Source: Actinobacteria bacterium UBA3028 (GTDB lineage Bacteria; Actinomycetota; Actinomycetes; Nanopelagicales; Nanopelagicaceae). Taken from it: DNA of 15,907 nucleotides. The stretch's first letter is position 1. Every line of letters begins with the position of its first letter. The notes beneath the pieces were generated by a model. It had not been told where the DNA came from, ran no database searches, and saw nothing but the letters and a program-made list of their open reading frames with translations. Positions 1 through 7,451 of the stretch are shown one piece after another. The stretch is taken from positions 21,604-37,510 of the forward strand of contig DFDL01000043.1 in NCBI GenBank assembly GCA_002367715.1, in the 5' to 3' direction. Both the position numbers and the translations under genes were made by a program.

Positions 1-287
1 GCTACCGGAGCAGCTGGAGCAGCAGCGACTGGCGCACTAGATGCAGCAGGACCATCTGCAATTACAGCGAGCTCAGCGCCCACTGCGACTGTCTGATCGA
101 CGGCAACAACAATTTTCTGCAATATACCTGCAACGGGTGAAGGAATTTCGGTATCAACTTTGTCGGTAGAGACTTCGAGGAGCGGTTCATCGACTGCGAT
201 CGCGTCACCCTCATTTTTTAGCCAACGCGTAACAGTTCCTTCAGTTACCGACTCGCCAAGTGCTGGCATCGTTACAGAAAAGGTCAT
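1..287 (-). CDS. sucB: 2-oxoacid dehydrogenase E2 (dihydrolipoamide acyltransferase), N-terminal part, cut by window start
   Basis: Only the first 95 codons are present; the rest lies beyond position 1. They encode a biotinyl/lipoyl domain: the protein opens MTFSVTMPALGESVTEGTV and carries the lipoylation motif DKVDTE near residues 43-48, whose lysine would be lipoylated. An Ala/Pro-rich linker begins near residue 80, as in E2 proteins where swinging domains are tethered by flexible linkers. The ATG at 287 is preceded 8 nt upstream by GGGAG (296-300), a good ribosome binding site. The gene starts 14 nt after lpdA (E3) on the same strand, so the two are probably one operon. E2 would transfer succinyl (or acetyl) groups to CoA in the 2-oxoglutarate (or pyruvate) dehydrogenase complex. 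The lipoyl domain alone cannot separate the two; sucB is preferred because pepA-lpdA-sucB is a familiar actinobacterial order. Confidence 0.88.
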   Translation of the reverse strand, partial: MTFSVTMPALGESVTEGTVTRWLKNEGDAIAVDEPLLEVSTDKVDTEIPSPVAGILQKIVVAVDQTVAVGAELAVIADGPAASSAPVAAAPAAPV

Positions 288-301
288 CTTATTTTCTCCC
301 G

Positions 302-1669
302 TTACCCGTGTGCATGAAGTGGTTTACCTGCAAGTGCTAAATGTGCTTCACCAACTGCTTCTGAAAGCGTTGGATGAGCATGTATGAGAGCAGCAACATC
401 AGATGCTTCTGCTTCCCAGTTAAAGATTAATTGTGCTTCAGCTAATAATTCACCGACACGCGATCCGACCATATGAATTCCAAGGACTGGACCATTCTTT
501 GCAGCGACCAACTTGATAGCTCCTGCAGTCTTTAAAATTTGCGCCTTACCATTTCCTGCTAGATCATAATTTAATTCAACAACATCATGTCCACGCTCTT
601 TGGCCTGTGCAGTAGTAAGACCAACTGAGGCTACTTCTGGCTCAGAGTATGTAACTCTTGGAACGCCATCGTAATTAATTGGACGGGGATTTAATCCAGC
701 AATCTCTTCAGCCACCAAAATACCTTCACCAAAACCAACATGTGCTAGTTGTAGCGTTGGAATCAAGTCTCCGACTGCCCAGATGCCCGGGACATTTGTG
801 CGACATTTGCTATCAACCAAGAGATAGCCGCGATCCATAGCTAAGCCTGCCTCTTCATAGCCAAGATTTGCAGAAACCGGACCTCGCCCAACTGCTACTA
901 GTAGGACTTCAGCAGTAAATGTCTTGCCATCCTCAAGGGTAACTGTGACGCCCTTCTTATCCGTACTTGCAGATTTGAATCGAGTTCCTAGCTCAAAATT
1001 AATGCCACGTTTTCTAAATGCGCGCTCGAGCAGCTTGCTAGAAGATTCATCTTCAAGTGCGACCAGGTGAGGCAAGCCTTCAATAATTGTTACTTCAGCG
1101 CCAAAGGATTTCCAGACTGAAGCGAATTCGCATCCAATTACTCCGCCACCTAAAACGATCACACTTGCAGGAACTCGGTCCATCGAAATCGCATGCTCAC
1201 TTGTAATTATGGCAGCTCCATCAATTTCAAGTCCAGGCAAGGTCTTTGGGTATGAACCAGTGGCTAGAACAATATTTTTTCCGGTGTATTTAACGCCATT
1301 TACTTCAACTTCATTCTTAGAGATTAACTTGCCGTGACCTTCAATGTAAGTAACGTTTCGGGACTTAACAAGCCCTTGTAACCCTTTGTGTAATTTTGAA
1401 ACCACACCATCTTTATATGCATTTACCGCCAACATATCGATTCCGATAAATTTAGTGTTAACTCCAAATTCAGCCGAATGTCTCGAACTGTCTGCAACCT
1501 CACCCGAATGCAACAGGGCCTTAGTAGGAATACAGCCACGGTGTAAGCAGGTTCCACCCAGCTTTCCCTCTTCAATAAGAGCAACGCTTAGTCCAAGTTG
1601 AGATGACCTAAGGGCGCAGGCATAACCGCCGCTTCCGCCACCAAGGATTACTACATCAAATTGTGACAC
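302..1669 (-). CDS. lpdA: Dihydrolipoamide dehydrogenase (E3 / glycine-cleavage L protein)
   Basis: A 455-residue flavoprotein that reoxidises dihydrolipoyl groups with NAD+. It shows the FAD-binding GGGSGG near residues 10-15, the redox-active disulfide in GGTCLHRGC (Cys41/Cys46), the NAD-binding GGGVIG at about 174-179, a late FAD contact in the GIWAVGDL region, and the His-Glu pair of the dimer-interface active site in HAHPTLSE (His432/Glu437). Length is normal for the family. I chose the GTG at 1669, not the longer reading to 1717: GTG gives the usual short N-terminus before the Rossmann motif and has GGGAAAGG 6 nt upstream. It lies between pepA and sucB on the same strand. The product would serve 2-oxoacid dehydrogenases and also the glycine cleavage system, whose T protein is encoded nearby at 3389. 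All catalytic residues look intact. Confidence 0.95.
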   Translation of the reverse strand: MSQFDVVILGGGSGGYACALRSSQLGLSVALIEEGKLGGTCLHRGCIPTKALLHSGEVADSSRHSAEFGVNTKFIGIDMLAVNAYKDGVVSKLHKGLQGLVKSRNVTYIEGHGKLISKNEVEVNGVKYTGKNIVLATGSYPKTLPGLEIDGAAIITSEHAISMDRVPASVIVLGGGVIGCEFASVWKSFGAEVTIIEGLPHLVALEDESSSKLLERAFRKRGINFELGTRFKSASTDKKGVTVTLEDGKTFTAEVLLVAVGRGPVSANLGYEEAGLAMDRGYLLVDSKCRTNVPGIWAVGDLIPTLQLAHVGFGEGILVAEEIAGLNPRPINYDGVPRVTYSEPEVASVGLTTAQAKERGHDVVELNYDLAGNGKAQILKTAGAIKLVAAKNGPVLGIHMVGSRVGELLAEAQLIFNWEAEASDVAALIHAHPTLSEAVGEAHLALAGKPLHAHG

Positions 1670-1696
1670 AAAGCGCCTTTCCCTAAATCTCATTTC

Positions 1697-1710
1697 GCCC
1701 CAATGGGGGC
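1697..1710. repeat. Small GC-rich inverted repeat in the lpdA leader
   Basis: GCCCC (1697-1701) and GGGGC (1706-1710) are perfect inverted arms around a 4-nt loop, in the 111-nt pepA-lpdA gap about 28 nt before the lpdA start. No T-run follows on either strand, so it does not look like an intrinsic terminator. It could fold in the lpdA transcript leader or mark an mRNA processing point; function unknown. I could not confidently place a promoter in this gap. Confidence 0.35.
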
Positions 1711-1780
1711 ACTTCAATCTTCACCTAATCTTGCCACGAATTTCGCCTGAGCCTAATTCAGTCCATTTCAGATTGCGAGA

Positions 1781-3271
1781 TTAATCTGATGAAGCAGCCT
1801 CAACCAGGGCCACAAGAGATCTAAGGGCAACTCCGGTCCCACCAACTGGGGTGTAGCCGTGAGCAGCGCCCTCGTTATATGAGGGACCGGCGATATCAAG
1901 GTGTAGCCAAGGAACGTCTGGCGCAACAAACTCCTTTAGAAATAATCCAGCGACCAACATGCCACCCATTCGGTCTCCGATATTGGCCATATCTGCAACT
2001 GGTGAGTCCAATGATGCCCGAAGTTCCTCAGGTAATGGCATTGGCCAGAAAGCTTCTCCAGCGACTTTGGAAGCAGCTAAGAATTCTGCAGAAAATTCTT
2101 GATCATTTGTCATCACCGCACTTGTTCTAGTGCCTAGTGCAACAACTTGTGCACCCGTTAATGTTGCGACATCAATTAGACCATTTAGCCCACCAGCCTG
2201 CTTTCCCACTTCCTGCGCTCGCACAAGTGCATCGGCTAGGACGAGGCGCCCTTCTGCATCTGGATTTAAAACTTCAATTGTTTTCCCGCCATAAATACTG
2301 ATGATGTCACTCGGCCTTGTTGCATTTTCACTAACCATATTTTCGGCAAGTGGCGCCCAAGAGTCGATTGCAACGGGAAGCTTTAACTCGGCGATTGCAA
2401 AGATGGCTCCGACAACTGCAGCAGCGCCACTCATATCACTCTTCATCGCCTCCATGCCATTGGCAGGTTTTAGCGCGAGGCCACCGGTATCAAAGGTAAT
2501 TCCCTTGCCAACAAAGGCATAACGAGGAATTGATTTAGAATTTTTAACGGGCTTGTATGAAATATGTAGCAACCGCGGTGCATTTGCTGATCCTTGCCCG
2601 ACTCCGATGAGGCCACCATAACCCTGCGCCTTTAAGGTCTTCTCATTTAAAATTTCAACTTTTAGTCCAAGTGGGATCGCAATCTTCTTCATCCGAGTAC
2701 AGAAAGAGTCGGGCGTCAGATGGCTTGGTGGTGTATTTATAAGGTCTCGTACAAGTGCAGTATTTCGGGCTATTACTTCAGCTCGGACCAATGCGCGCTT
2801 AAATGAAGTATCAGTTGGCTTGGAGACCGCAATAACTATCTGGTTAAGAGGCAATTCAATATCTTTTTTAGTGCTAAACCGGAATTCATTAAATGCATAT
2901 GCGCCAAGTGCTGCGCCTTCGGCTACTGCAGCAATTTGCGATAGTGAAATAGCAGGTAGCGCAAAAGTTGCTGAGCTAACTCCACCAAGTGAGCGGGCTG
3001 CGCTTCCAGCGGCCCTGCGAAGTATTTCTGGGTTGTATTTTTTCTCAGCGCTGCCCAGACCGGTGAAGTAGATAACTTCTGGCCTTGTAAAGGTGACCTT
3101 TGTTATCTCATCTACCTTACCTTTGGCGCCGAGGCGATTTAAGATTTCCAGTAGCGCCTTCTCATTTAGCTTTATCGCACCCGATTCAATCTTCAATTTG
3201 CCGTCAACGTTAGCCAAGCCAACAACTGCGTATGTGGTTGAAATTGCTGACGCTAACTTCAGTGCCTTCAT
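1781..3271 (-). CDS. pepA: Leucyl aminopeptidase (M17 family)
   Basis: A 496-residue M17 metallopeptidase that removes N-terminal residues from peptides, probably for intracellular peptide turnover. The C-terminal catalytic domain shows GKGITFDTGG (Lys256, Asp261, with Lys268 following), SDMSGAA (Asp279) and the signature NPDAEGRL (Asp338, Glu340, Arg342). These match the two-metal ligands and the catalytic Lys/Arg of the family, with the usual NTDAEGR Thr changed to Pro. The N-terminal half is the less conserved macro-like domain. The ATG at 3271 is favoured because GGGGG sits 5 nt upstream; a TTG at 3292 in the same frame has no ribosome binding site. It is divergent from gcvT across a 117-nt gap and is followed by lpdA 111 nt downstream, so cotranscription is possible but not certain. 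PepA proteins can also bind DNA in some bacteria; nothing here shows that role. Confidence 0.95.
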   Translation of the reverse strand: MKALKLASAISTTYAVVGLANVDGKLKIESGAIKLNEKALLEILNRLGAKGKVDEITKVTFTRPEVIYFTGLGSAEKKYNPEILRRAAGSAARSLGGVSSATFALPAISLSQIAAVAEGAALGAYAFNEFRFSTKKDIELPLNQIVIAVSKPTDTSFKRALVRAEVIARNTALVRDLINTPPSHLTPDSFCTRMKKIAIPLGLKVEILNEKTLKAQGYGGLIGVGQGSANAPRLLHISYKPVKNSKSIPRYAFVGKGITFDTGGLALKPANGMEAMKSDMSGAAAVVGAIFAIAELKLPVAIDSWAPLAENMVSENATRPSDIISIYGGKTIEVLNPDAEGRLVLADALVRAQEVGKQAGGLNGLIDVATLTGAQVVALGTRTSAVMTNDQEFSAEFLAASKVAGEAFWPMPLPEELRASLDSPVADMANIGDRMGGMLVAGLFLKEFVAPDVPWLHLDIAGPSYNEGAAHGYTPVGGTGVALRSLVALVEAASSD

Positions 3272-3375
3272 CAAAGCCCCCGTAAATTTCAAGTATCTCG
3301 TAAAGATCGAGTTACAACTCTAGCGAACTATAAATCACCTGCGAGAGTTTCCTGAAGTTGGGCAAGTAAATGAGA

Positions 3376-3389
3376 TAAGTTTGCGTCCA
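3376..3389 (+). promoter_or_regulatory. Candidate leaderless promoter -10 for gcvT
   Basis: TAAGTT at 3376-3381 is followed by exactly 7 nt and then the gcvT ATG. This places transcription start on, or next to, the A of the start codon. There is no Shine-Dalgarno sequence before the ATG. The best -35 match at the right distance is poor (CTGAAG, 3352-3357). Confidence 0.5.
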
Positions 3390-4504
3390 TGAAATCACCT
3401 ATTTACGACTGGCACCTTTCGACATCTGCCAAAATGGCTGATTTTGGTGGTTGGGAGATGCCGATTGAGTATCCAAAAGGGGTAGGAAAATTTCCTGGCG
3501 GAACTTTGGCTGAGCATCTTGCAGTCCGGGAGCGAGTCGGAATCTTTGATGTCTCACACTTAGGCAAAGTCAGTGTTAAGGGGGCTGGGGCGAAAGAATT
3601 CGTAAATTCCTATGTGTCTAATGATTTAAATCGTATTTCTGCTGGCAAGGGCCAGTACAACCTCTTCTGCAACGAAGATGGTGGAGTTATTGATGACCTA
3701 ATTATTTATGAATACTCTGGCGACGATATTTTTATTATCCCAAATGCCGCTAACTGCGCGAAAGTTGCAGCGGACCTACAAGAGTTTGCGCCACCAGAAA
3801 TCGTTGTCCAAAATATTCATCAAGATTATGGCGTCTTTGCAGTTCAAGGTGCCCTCAGTGGCGATGTATTGAAGGCACTTGGCCTAGATCTCAACCTTGA
3901 TTACATGTCTTTTACGACTGTGGCATTGCCAAAGTATCCACAACTCGGTGAGCTAATAATCGCTCGAACCGGTTACTCAGGTGAATTTGGTTACGAGTTA
4001 CTTCCAAAGTGGAGTTCGGCGCTAGAGATCTGGAAAATTTTAACTCCGATAATTGCAGAGCTAGATGGTCGAGTCTGTGGCCTAGGCGCTCGAGATACCC
4101 TGCGAACAGAGATGGGCTATCCGCTACATGGTCATGAATTATCGCTCGCGATATCTCCGATTCAAGCCAGTGCAAATTGGGCCGTTGTCTTAACCAAGGA
4201 AAAGTTTCGAGGTAAAGCGGCGCTTGAGTTAGAGCGAGCTGCTGGCCCGGAACGAATTATGCGCGCCCTTAAGAGCAACGATCGGGGAATCCCTCGCCCT
4301 GAAATGAAGGTTTTAAATCAGAACGGCGAAGAGATTGGTGAGGTAACGAGCGGAACATTCTCACCAACACTAAAGGTTGGAATTGCTCTGGCTCTACTAA
4401 AGCCCGAATATAAAGTCGGCGATCTAGTTCAGATAGATGTTAGAGGGCGGCTTTCTTCGGCCACAATTGTGAAGGCGCCATTTGTGCCATCGAAAGTCAA
4501 CTAA
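3389..4504 (+). CDS. gcvT: Aminomethyltransferase (glycine cleavage system T protein)
   Basis: A 371-residue folate-dependent enzyme that takes the aminomethyl group from lipoylated H protein, releasing ammonia and forming 5,10-methylene-tetrahydrofolate. Family hallmarks run through its length: DFGGWEMPIEY near residue 18, RVGIFDVSHLGK (49-60), GGVIDDLI (98-105) holding the catalytic aspartate, TGYSGEFGYEL, LGARDTLRTEMGYPLHGHEL, and the C-terminal TSGTFSPTLKVGIA. This is normal length and order for GcvT, not a divergent YgfZ- or sarcosine-oxidase-like member. It stands alone on the plus strand; gcvP and gcvH are not in the window, while lpdA, which supplies the L protein, is close by. It converges with btuD with only 10 nt between the stops. 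The start has no Shine-Dalgarno site and looks leaderless. Confidence 0.94.
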   Translation: MKSPIYDWHLSTSAKMADFGGWEMPIEYPKGVGKFPGGTLAEHLAVRERVGIFDVSHLGKVSVKGAGAKEFVNSYVSNDLNRISAGKGQYNLFCNEDGGVIDDLIIYEYSGDDIFIIPNAANCAKVAADLQEFAPPEIVVQNIHQDYGVFAVQGALSGDVLKALGLDLNLDYMSFTTVALPKYPQLGELIIARTGYSGEFGYELLPKWSSALEIWKILTPIIAELDGRVCGLGARDTLRTEMGYPLHGHELSLAISPIQASANWAVVLTKEKFRGKAALELERAAGPERIMRALKSNDRGIPRPEMKVLNQNGEEIGEVTSGTFSPTLKVGIALALLKPEYKVGDLVQIDVRGRLSSATIVKAPFVPSKVN

Positions 4505-4514
4505 TTACAGCTAC

Positions 4515-5270
4515 TTATCTAGCCTCTTTCTTTGCAACGATAACTGGCCGCCCGGACTCGAGGGTGTAGACATTGATTCGATTCTCAAAGGCAGATTTTA
4601 GTTCAGGGGAGTGAATTACATAATCTGAAGTTCCAGTCAATAGAACTTTTCCCTCTTGCATCACAACAATTTGTTCGGCATACATCGCCGCAAGTGTGAT
4701 GTCATGCATGGTGGAGATAATTGTTACACCACGCTCTTTGAGAAGCTCAATATTATTCAAGACAGATATTTGGTGATGTAGATCAAGGGCGCTAGTTGGC
4801 TCATCTAACAAGATGAGTGTGGGTTCTTGAACCAGGGCTCGAGCTATAAGTGCGCGCTGCATTTCACCGCCTGAAAGATTGGAGACAAATTGCCTCTGCA
4901 TTCCAAATAGTTCAGTTAACTTCAAGATATCAGCAACTAAATTGCGACTCTTTGAGCTCTCATTGCCCCAGCCATCACGTTTTGATCGCCCGAGCATTAC
5001 ATACTCACTAACGCTCATGCCTATAGGTATTTGGGGGTGCTGTGGCACGAATGCAACATTGCGATCGTGATTCTTGAAGACTTCCTTCTCGCCATCAGTT
5101 ATCGAACCCGAGTAAGGCTGCAGTCCAAGTAGCGCCTTTAAAAAAGTTGTTTTTCCGGCGCCATTTGGCCCAACCAGACAGGTCCATTTTCCAGTTTGGA
5201 TTTCGATATTTATATCGCGCAAAATATCGCGCCCGCCAAGTCGAATAGCTAAATCTGTAACTTTAATCAT
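4515..5270 (-). CDS. btuD: Cobalamin ABC importer, ATP-binding protein
   Basis: A 251-residue ABC ATPase of the FecE/BtuD class that powers vitamin uptake from the cytoplasmic face. Motifs in order: Walker A GPNGAGKTT (34-42), Q-loop Gln77 in FVPQHPQ, signature LSGGE (132-136), Walker B LILLDEP (152-158), D-loop SALD, and H-loop His189 in STMHD. All are intact. The start codon overlaps the btuC stop by 1 nt (TAATG), so it is translationally coupled and third in the btuF-btuC-btuD operon. Sequence alone does not separate B12 from siderophore or haem transport in this subfamily; the assignment rests on the cobalamin riboswitch heading the operon. The final residues (KKEAR) are ordinary and the gene stops 10 nt from the oppositely oriented gcvT. 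Confidence 0.88.
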   Translation of the reverse strand: MIKVTDLAIRLGGRDILRDINIEIQTGKWTCLVGPNGAGKTTFLKALLGLQPYSGSITDGEKEVFKNHDRNVAFVPQHPQIPIGMSVSEYVMLGRSKRDGWGNESSKSRNLVADILKLTELFGMQRQFVSNLSGGEMQRALIARALVQEPTLILLDEPTSALDLHHQISVLNNIELLKERGVTIISTMHDITLAAMYAEQIVVMQEGKVLLTGTSDYVIHSPELKSAFENRINVYTLESGRPVIVAKKEAR

Positions 5271-6295
5271 TACTTAACCAACCTTTTCTTACGTAAAATC
5301 ACCAAGAAGAATGGCGCGCCAACAAATGCAGTAATCACCCCGATTGGAAGCTCGGCTGGTGAGAGCAGAGTGCGCGCGCCTAGATCTGCGAGAACTAAGA
5401 AGCTGGCACCGACAAGTGCAATTGTAAGTAGCCCTCGATTAGTTACTCTATGAGTGATTCCACGAACTAGGTGAGGGACAACGATTCCAACGAAACCAAT
5501 TAGCCCACTTGCTGAGACCGCTGTAGCAGTTGCAAGGGTCGCCGCGATGACTGCGATTACTCGAAGGCGATTTGGATTGATGCCTAGAGAGTATGACTCT
5601 TCATCAGTCAGCATCAGACCATCTAGCTGCTTTGAAACTGTAATTAAAATTGTAAGTGCGATGAAGATATAGATCGAGGACCAGATAACTTTCTGCCAAT
5701 TTGCAACCGTCAATTCACCTAAAATCCAAGAGTAGACCGGTCTAAGTGAGTTGCTATTTCGTTGCTGCAGATAGGTCTGGACGGCTGTTGCAAAAGATCC
5801 GACCGCGATTCCAGATAAGAGAAGCGAGTTTGGCTCAGCGAAGAATTTTCCAGAGATGAAGAAGCTAACAAGAACTGCAAGTATTGCGCCAATAAAGGAG
5901 AATATCGGTAAGAGGCTATAGAGGTCGGCGCCAGCACTGGTAATAGCAATTGTCGCGCCAAGCCCAGCACCAGCGGCGGCGCCAAGTAGGTATGGGTCTG
6001 CTAGCGGATTTCTAAAAACTGTCTGATAGACCGCGCCACTTGTTGCAAGTGCAGCGCCAACTAGCGCTGCAAGCAAGGCTCTTGGCAGTCTCAGATCAAT
6101 TAATAGCGTGCGCTCTTGGCCAGATAGTCCACCCGGTAAGCCAAGCAAGGTGCAAATAATTTGTAAGAATTCAATTTTAACCGGACCAAAACTAATTGCG
6201 AGAATTCCAACAAATACAAGAAGAGCAGCAGAGAGCGCAGTTATTTTCCAACTCCAGATTGGAGCCAGTTCGCTCTTGCTGCTCTTTTTTACCAT
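5270..6295 (-). CDS. btuC: Cobalamin ABC importer, FecCD/BtuC-family permease
   Basis: A 341-residue polytopic membrane protein of the FecCD family, forming the translocation pore as a homodimer. After a short basic N-terminus (MVKKSSKSE) come about nine or ten hydrophobic segments. Family blocks include LRLPRALLAALVGAALATSG, the following NPLADPYLLG loop, SGLIGFVGIVVPHLVR (the coupling-helix region contacting the ATPase) and the C-terminal ELPIGVITAFVGAPFF. It begins 20 nt after btuF; the upstream AGAGAG at 12-17 nt is only a weak ribosome binding site. The stop overlaps the btuD start. With its neighbours this makes a complete binding protein-permease-ATPase importer. Substrate is inferred from the riboswitch, not from permease residues. 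Confidence 0.9.
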   Translation of the reverse strand: MVKKSSKSELAPIWSWKITALSAALLVFVGILAISFGPVKIEFLQIICTLLGLPGGLSGQERTLLIDLRLPRALLAALVGAALATSGAVYQTVFRNPLADPYLLGAAAGAGLGATIAITSAGADLYSLLPIFSFIGAILAVLVSFFISGKFFAEPNSLLLSGIAVGSFATAVQTYLQQRNSNSLRPVYSWILGELTVANWQKVIWSSIYIFIALTILITVSKQLDGLMLTDEESYSLGINPNRLRVIAVIAATLATATAVSASGLIGFVGIVVPHLVRGITHRVTNRGLLTIALVGASFLVLADLGARTLLSPAELPIGVITAFVGAPFFLVILRKKRLVK

Positions 6296-6315
6296 CTTAA
6301 TTAGTTCTCTCTAAT

Positions 6316-7179
6316 TTAACTTTTTAGAGCTGTTGCGATGAATTCATAGAAGTCAGCTAATCTAGGTCCCCAGCGAGATGGAATGTCTTCTGGGAGGGCG
6401 ATCACATTCTTCTTCTTTACGGCCGAGATAGAGCTCCAGCCAGGTCGCGTTGAAACGCTCTCGTAGTTCTGGCCATATTGCGCATCAGCCAAAAAGATAA
6501 TCTTCGGATTTGTCTTGATTACATACTCTGCCTGTATCTGCGGATAGCCAGCCGAGTCTGCGCCGGCAGCTAAATCAGCAATATTTTTCAAATTAAAGCT
6601 CTTATAAACCTTTCCAATGAAGGTCTGCGATGTGGCGCTATATAAGGTCTCATCTAGCTCATGGAAGAAAGACATTTTCTTAGGTTTTTTGGCGCCCTGG
6701 ATTGCAGTCTTAATTCGAACCTTCATCTCAGAGATTGTGCGCTTCGCGTTAGAGGCTCTGCCTGTAGCACCTCCCAGCGCGGTGATCTGGGCGTATGCCT
6801 CTTTCAAATTATTGGGAGCTTGCTCTAAGAAAACTTCTATCTCCAACTTCTCCAAAGCGCTCTTAACTTCTAGCGCCTTTGTCGCATTAGCGTTTAACAC
6901 AATTAAATCTGGGCGATAGTTTAAGAGCGCCTCAACATTGGGACTAAATGCAGATAACTTGGTCATCGGTGCATCTATTGGATAGTTCGAAAGATCATCG
7001 ACTGCTATTACCTGCTTACCGGCGCCGATTGCAAAGAGCGTTTCGGTAGCGCTAGGTGAGAGCGAGATTATTCGCGTTGGAACTTGCGCAGCATTTACTA
7101 CCGGCGCAGCGATTAGCGATGAAAATATTGCGAATACAGCCAATAATTTAATGGCCGGTGAATTGTGAAGCTTAAACAT
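6316..7179 (-). CDS. btuF: Cobalamin ABC importer, substrate-binding protein
   Basis: A 287-residue periplasmic-binding-protein-like component (BtuF/FhuD fold, two lobes joined by one long helix). An N-terminal Sec signal is clear: MFKLHNSPAIK, then a hydrophobic core, ending APVVNA before AQVP. No Cys follows the signal, so there is no lipobox, which is unusual for a Gram-positive binding protein. Family motifs are RIISLSPSATETLFAIGAG at the mature N-terminus, YRPDLIVLN in the first lobe, and TRPGWSSISAVKKKNVIAL near the C-terminus. The ATG at 7179 directly follows the T-run of the riboswitch terminator. The 3' arm of that terminator, GAGGGAG, doubles as the ribosome binding site 9 nt upstream, so the start choice is firm. 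It is the first gene of the btuFCD operon and directly riboswitch-controlled. Confidence 0.9.
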   Translation of the reverse strand: MFKLHNSPAIKLLAVFAIFSSLIAAPVVNAAQVPTRIISLSPSATETLFAIGAGKQVIAVDDLSNYPIDAPMTKLSAFSPNVEALLNYRPDLIVLNANATKALEVKSALEKLEIEVFLEQAPNNLKEAYAQITALGGATGRASNAKRTISEMKVRIKTAIQGAKKPKKMSFFHELDETLYSATSQTFIGKVYKSFNLKNIADLAAGADSAGYPQIQAEYVIKTNPKIIFLADAQYGQNYESVSTRPGWSSISAVKKKNVIALPEDIPSRWGPRLADFYEFIATALKS

Positions 7180-7211
7180 AAAAAAAATCTCCCTCAAGAG
7201 GTTTGAGGGAG
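7180..7211 (-). terminator. Riboswitch-controlled intrinsic terminator overlapping the btuF ribosome binding site
   Basis: Read on the minus strand, CTCCCTCAA (7211-7203) and TTGAGGGAG (7197-7189) form a perfect 9-bp stem with a 5-nt loop, followed by A and eight T (7188-7180) running into the btuF ATG. The 3' arm is also the Shine-Dalgarno sequence. Folding would therefore both stop transcription and hide the ribosome site on any full-length mRNA. Confidence 0.93.
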
Positions 7212-7260
7212 GAAGCTTGGGCAACAAGAAATAAATTCTCATGTGGCCCGACCTTCCTCC
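7208..7260 (-). promoter_or_regulatory. Candidate antiterminator helix of the cobalamin riboswitch
   Basis: GGAGGAAG (minus strand, 7260-7253) is perfectly complementary over 8 nt to CTTCCTCC (7215-7208). The second arm shares CTCC (7211-7208) with the 5' arm of the terminator. The first arm lies in the loop and 3' arm of the 7248-7268 hairpin. The antiterminator therefore competes with both. The model is that without cobalamin this helix forms and btuFCD is transcribed. The pairing is seen in the sequence; the switching is inferred. Confidence 0.7.
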
Positions 7261-7385
7261 GAGGTCGGATACAACAACAATGAATTAGGCGACCTGGCTC
7301 GGATTTAATCCCCAAGAAGGGATAAATCTCTACAGTTGCGGGACAGCGCCGGGTTTTCACCGGACTTCGCTAAACGCATTGCTTC
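7240..7385 (-). ncRNA. Cobalamin riboswitch (adenosyl-/hydroxocobalamin-sensing aptamer)
   Basis: On the minus strand the leader carries the conserved cobalamin core: GTCCGGTGAAAACCCGG (about 7360-7344), then CTGTCCCGCAACTGTA (about 7341-7326), and further down the B12-box-like GAGCCAGGTCGCCTA (about 7299-7285). A perfect 7-bp hairpin, CCGACCT/AGGTCGG (7268-7248) with loop CGGAGGA, sits at the 3' end where the aptamer's regulatory hairpin is expected. The attenuator at 7180-7211 follows at once. Order and spacing match class-I cobalamin riboswitches. The bound aptamer is expected to switch off btuFCD when vitamin B12 is plentiful. This element fills most of the 272-nt non-coding stretch between btuF and the small gene at 7452. 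Aptamer boundaries are approximate. Confidence 0.95.
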
Positions 7386-7391
7386 TGAAAT

Positions 7392-7420
7392 TACTTAGCT
7401 TAAAATTATTTAAGAACCAA
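7392..7420 (-). promoter_or_regulatory. Candidate promoter of the btuFCD riboswitch leader, with inverted repeat in its spacer
   Basis: On the minus strand TTGGTT (7420-7415) and TAAGTA (7397-7392) are 17 nt apart and would start transcription near 7385, just before the aptamer. The spacer is filled by a palindrome, CTTAAA-4 nt-TTTAAG (7399-7414), which could be an operator or simply AT-rich DNA. Both hexamers are imperfect, so this is tentative. Confidence 0.35.
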
Positions 7421-7423
7421 GTA

Positions 7424-7441
7424 CTTTCAGTGGTGGAAAGT
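7424..7441 (-). other. Hairpin downstream of the small exported-protein gene
   Basis: ACTTTC and GAAAGT form a perfect 6-bp inverted repeat around a 7-nt loop, starting about 10 nt after the stop codon at 7452. No T-run follows on the minus strand, so it is at best a weak terminator or an mRNA 3'-end stabiliser separating this gene from the btuFCD leader. Confidence 0.3.
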
Positions 7442-7451
7442 TAGCACTACT

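Noticed and set aside
1670..1780. Possible intrinsic terminator between pepA and lpdA
   Set aside because: The only hairpin (1697-1710) has a 5-bp stem and no T-run on either strand, so it is not credible as a terminator.
7172..7360. Open frame of about 62 codons on the minus strand across the btuF leader
   Set aside because: It lies over the cobalamin riboswitch core and terminator; the sequence is explained by conserved RNA structure, and the frame has no start signals or recognisable protein features.
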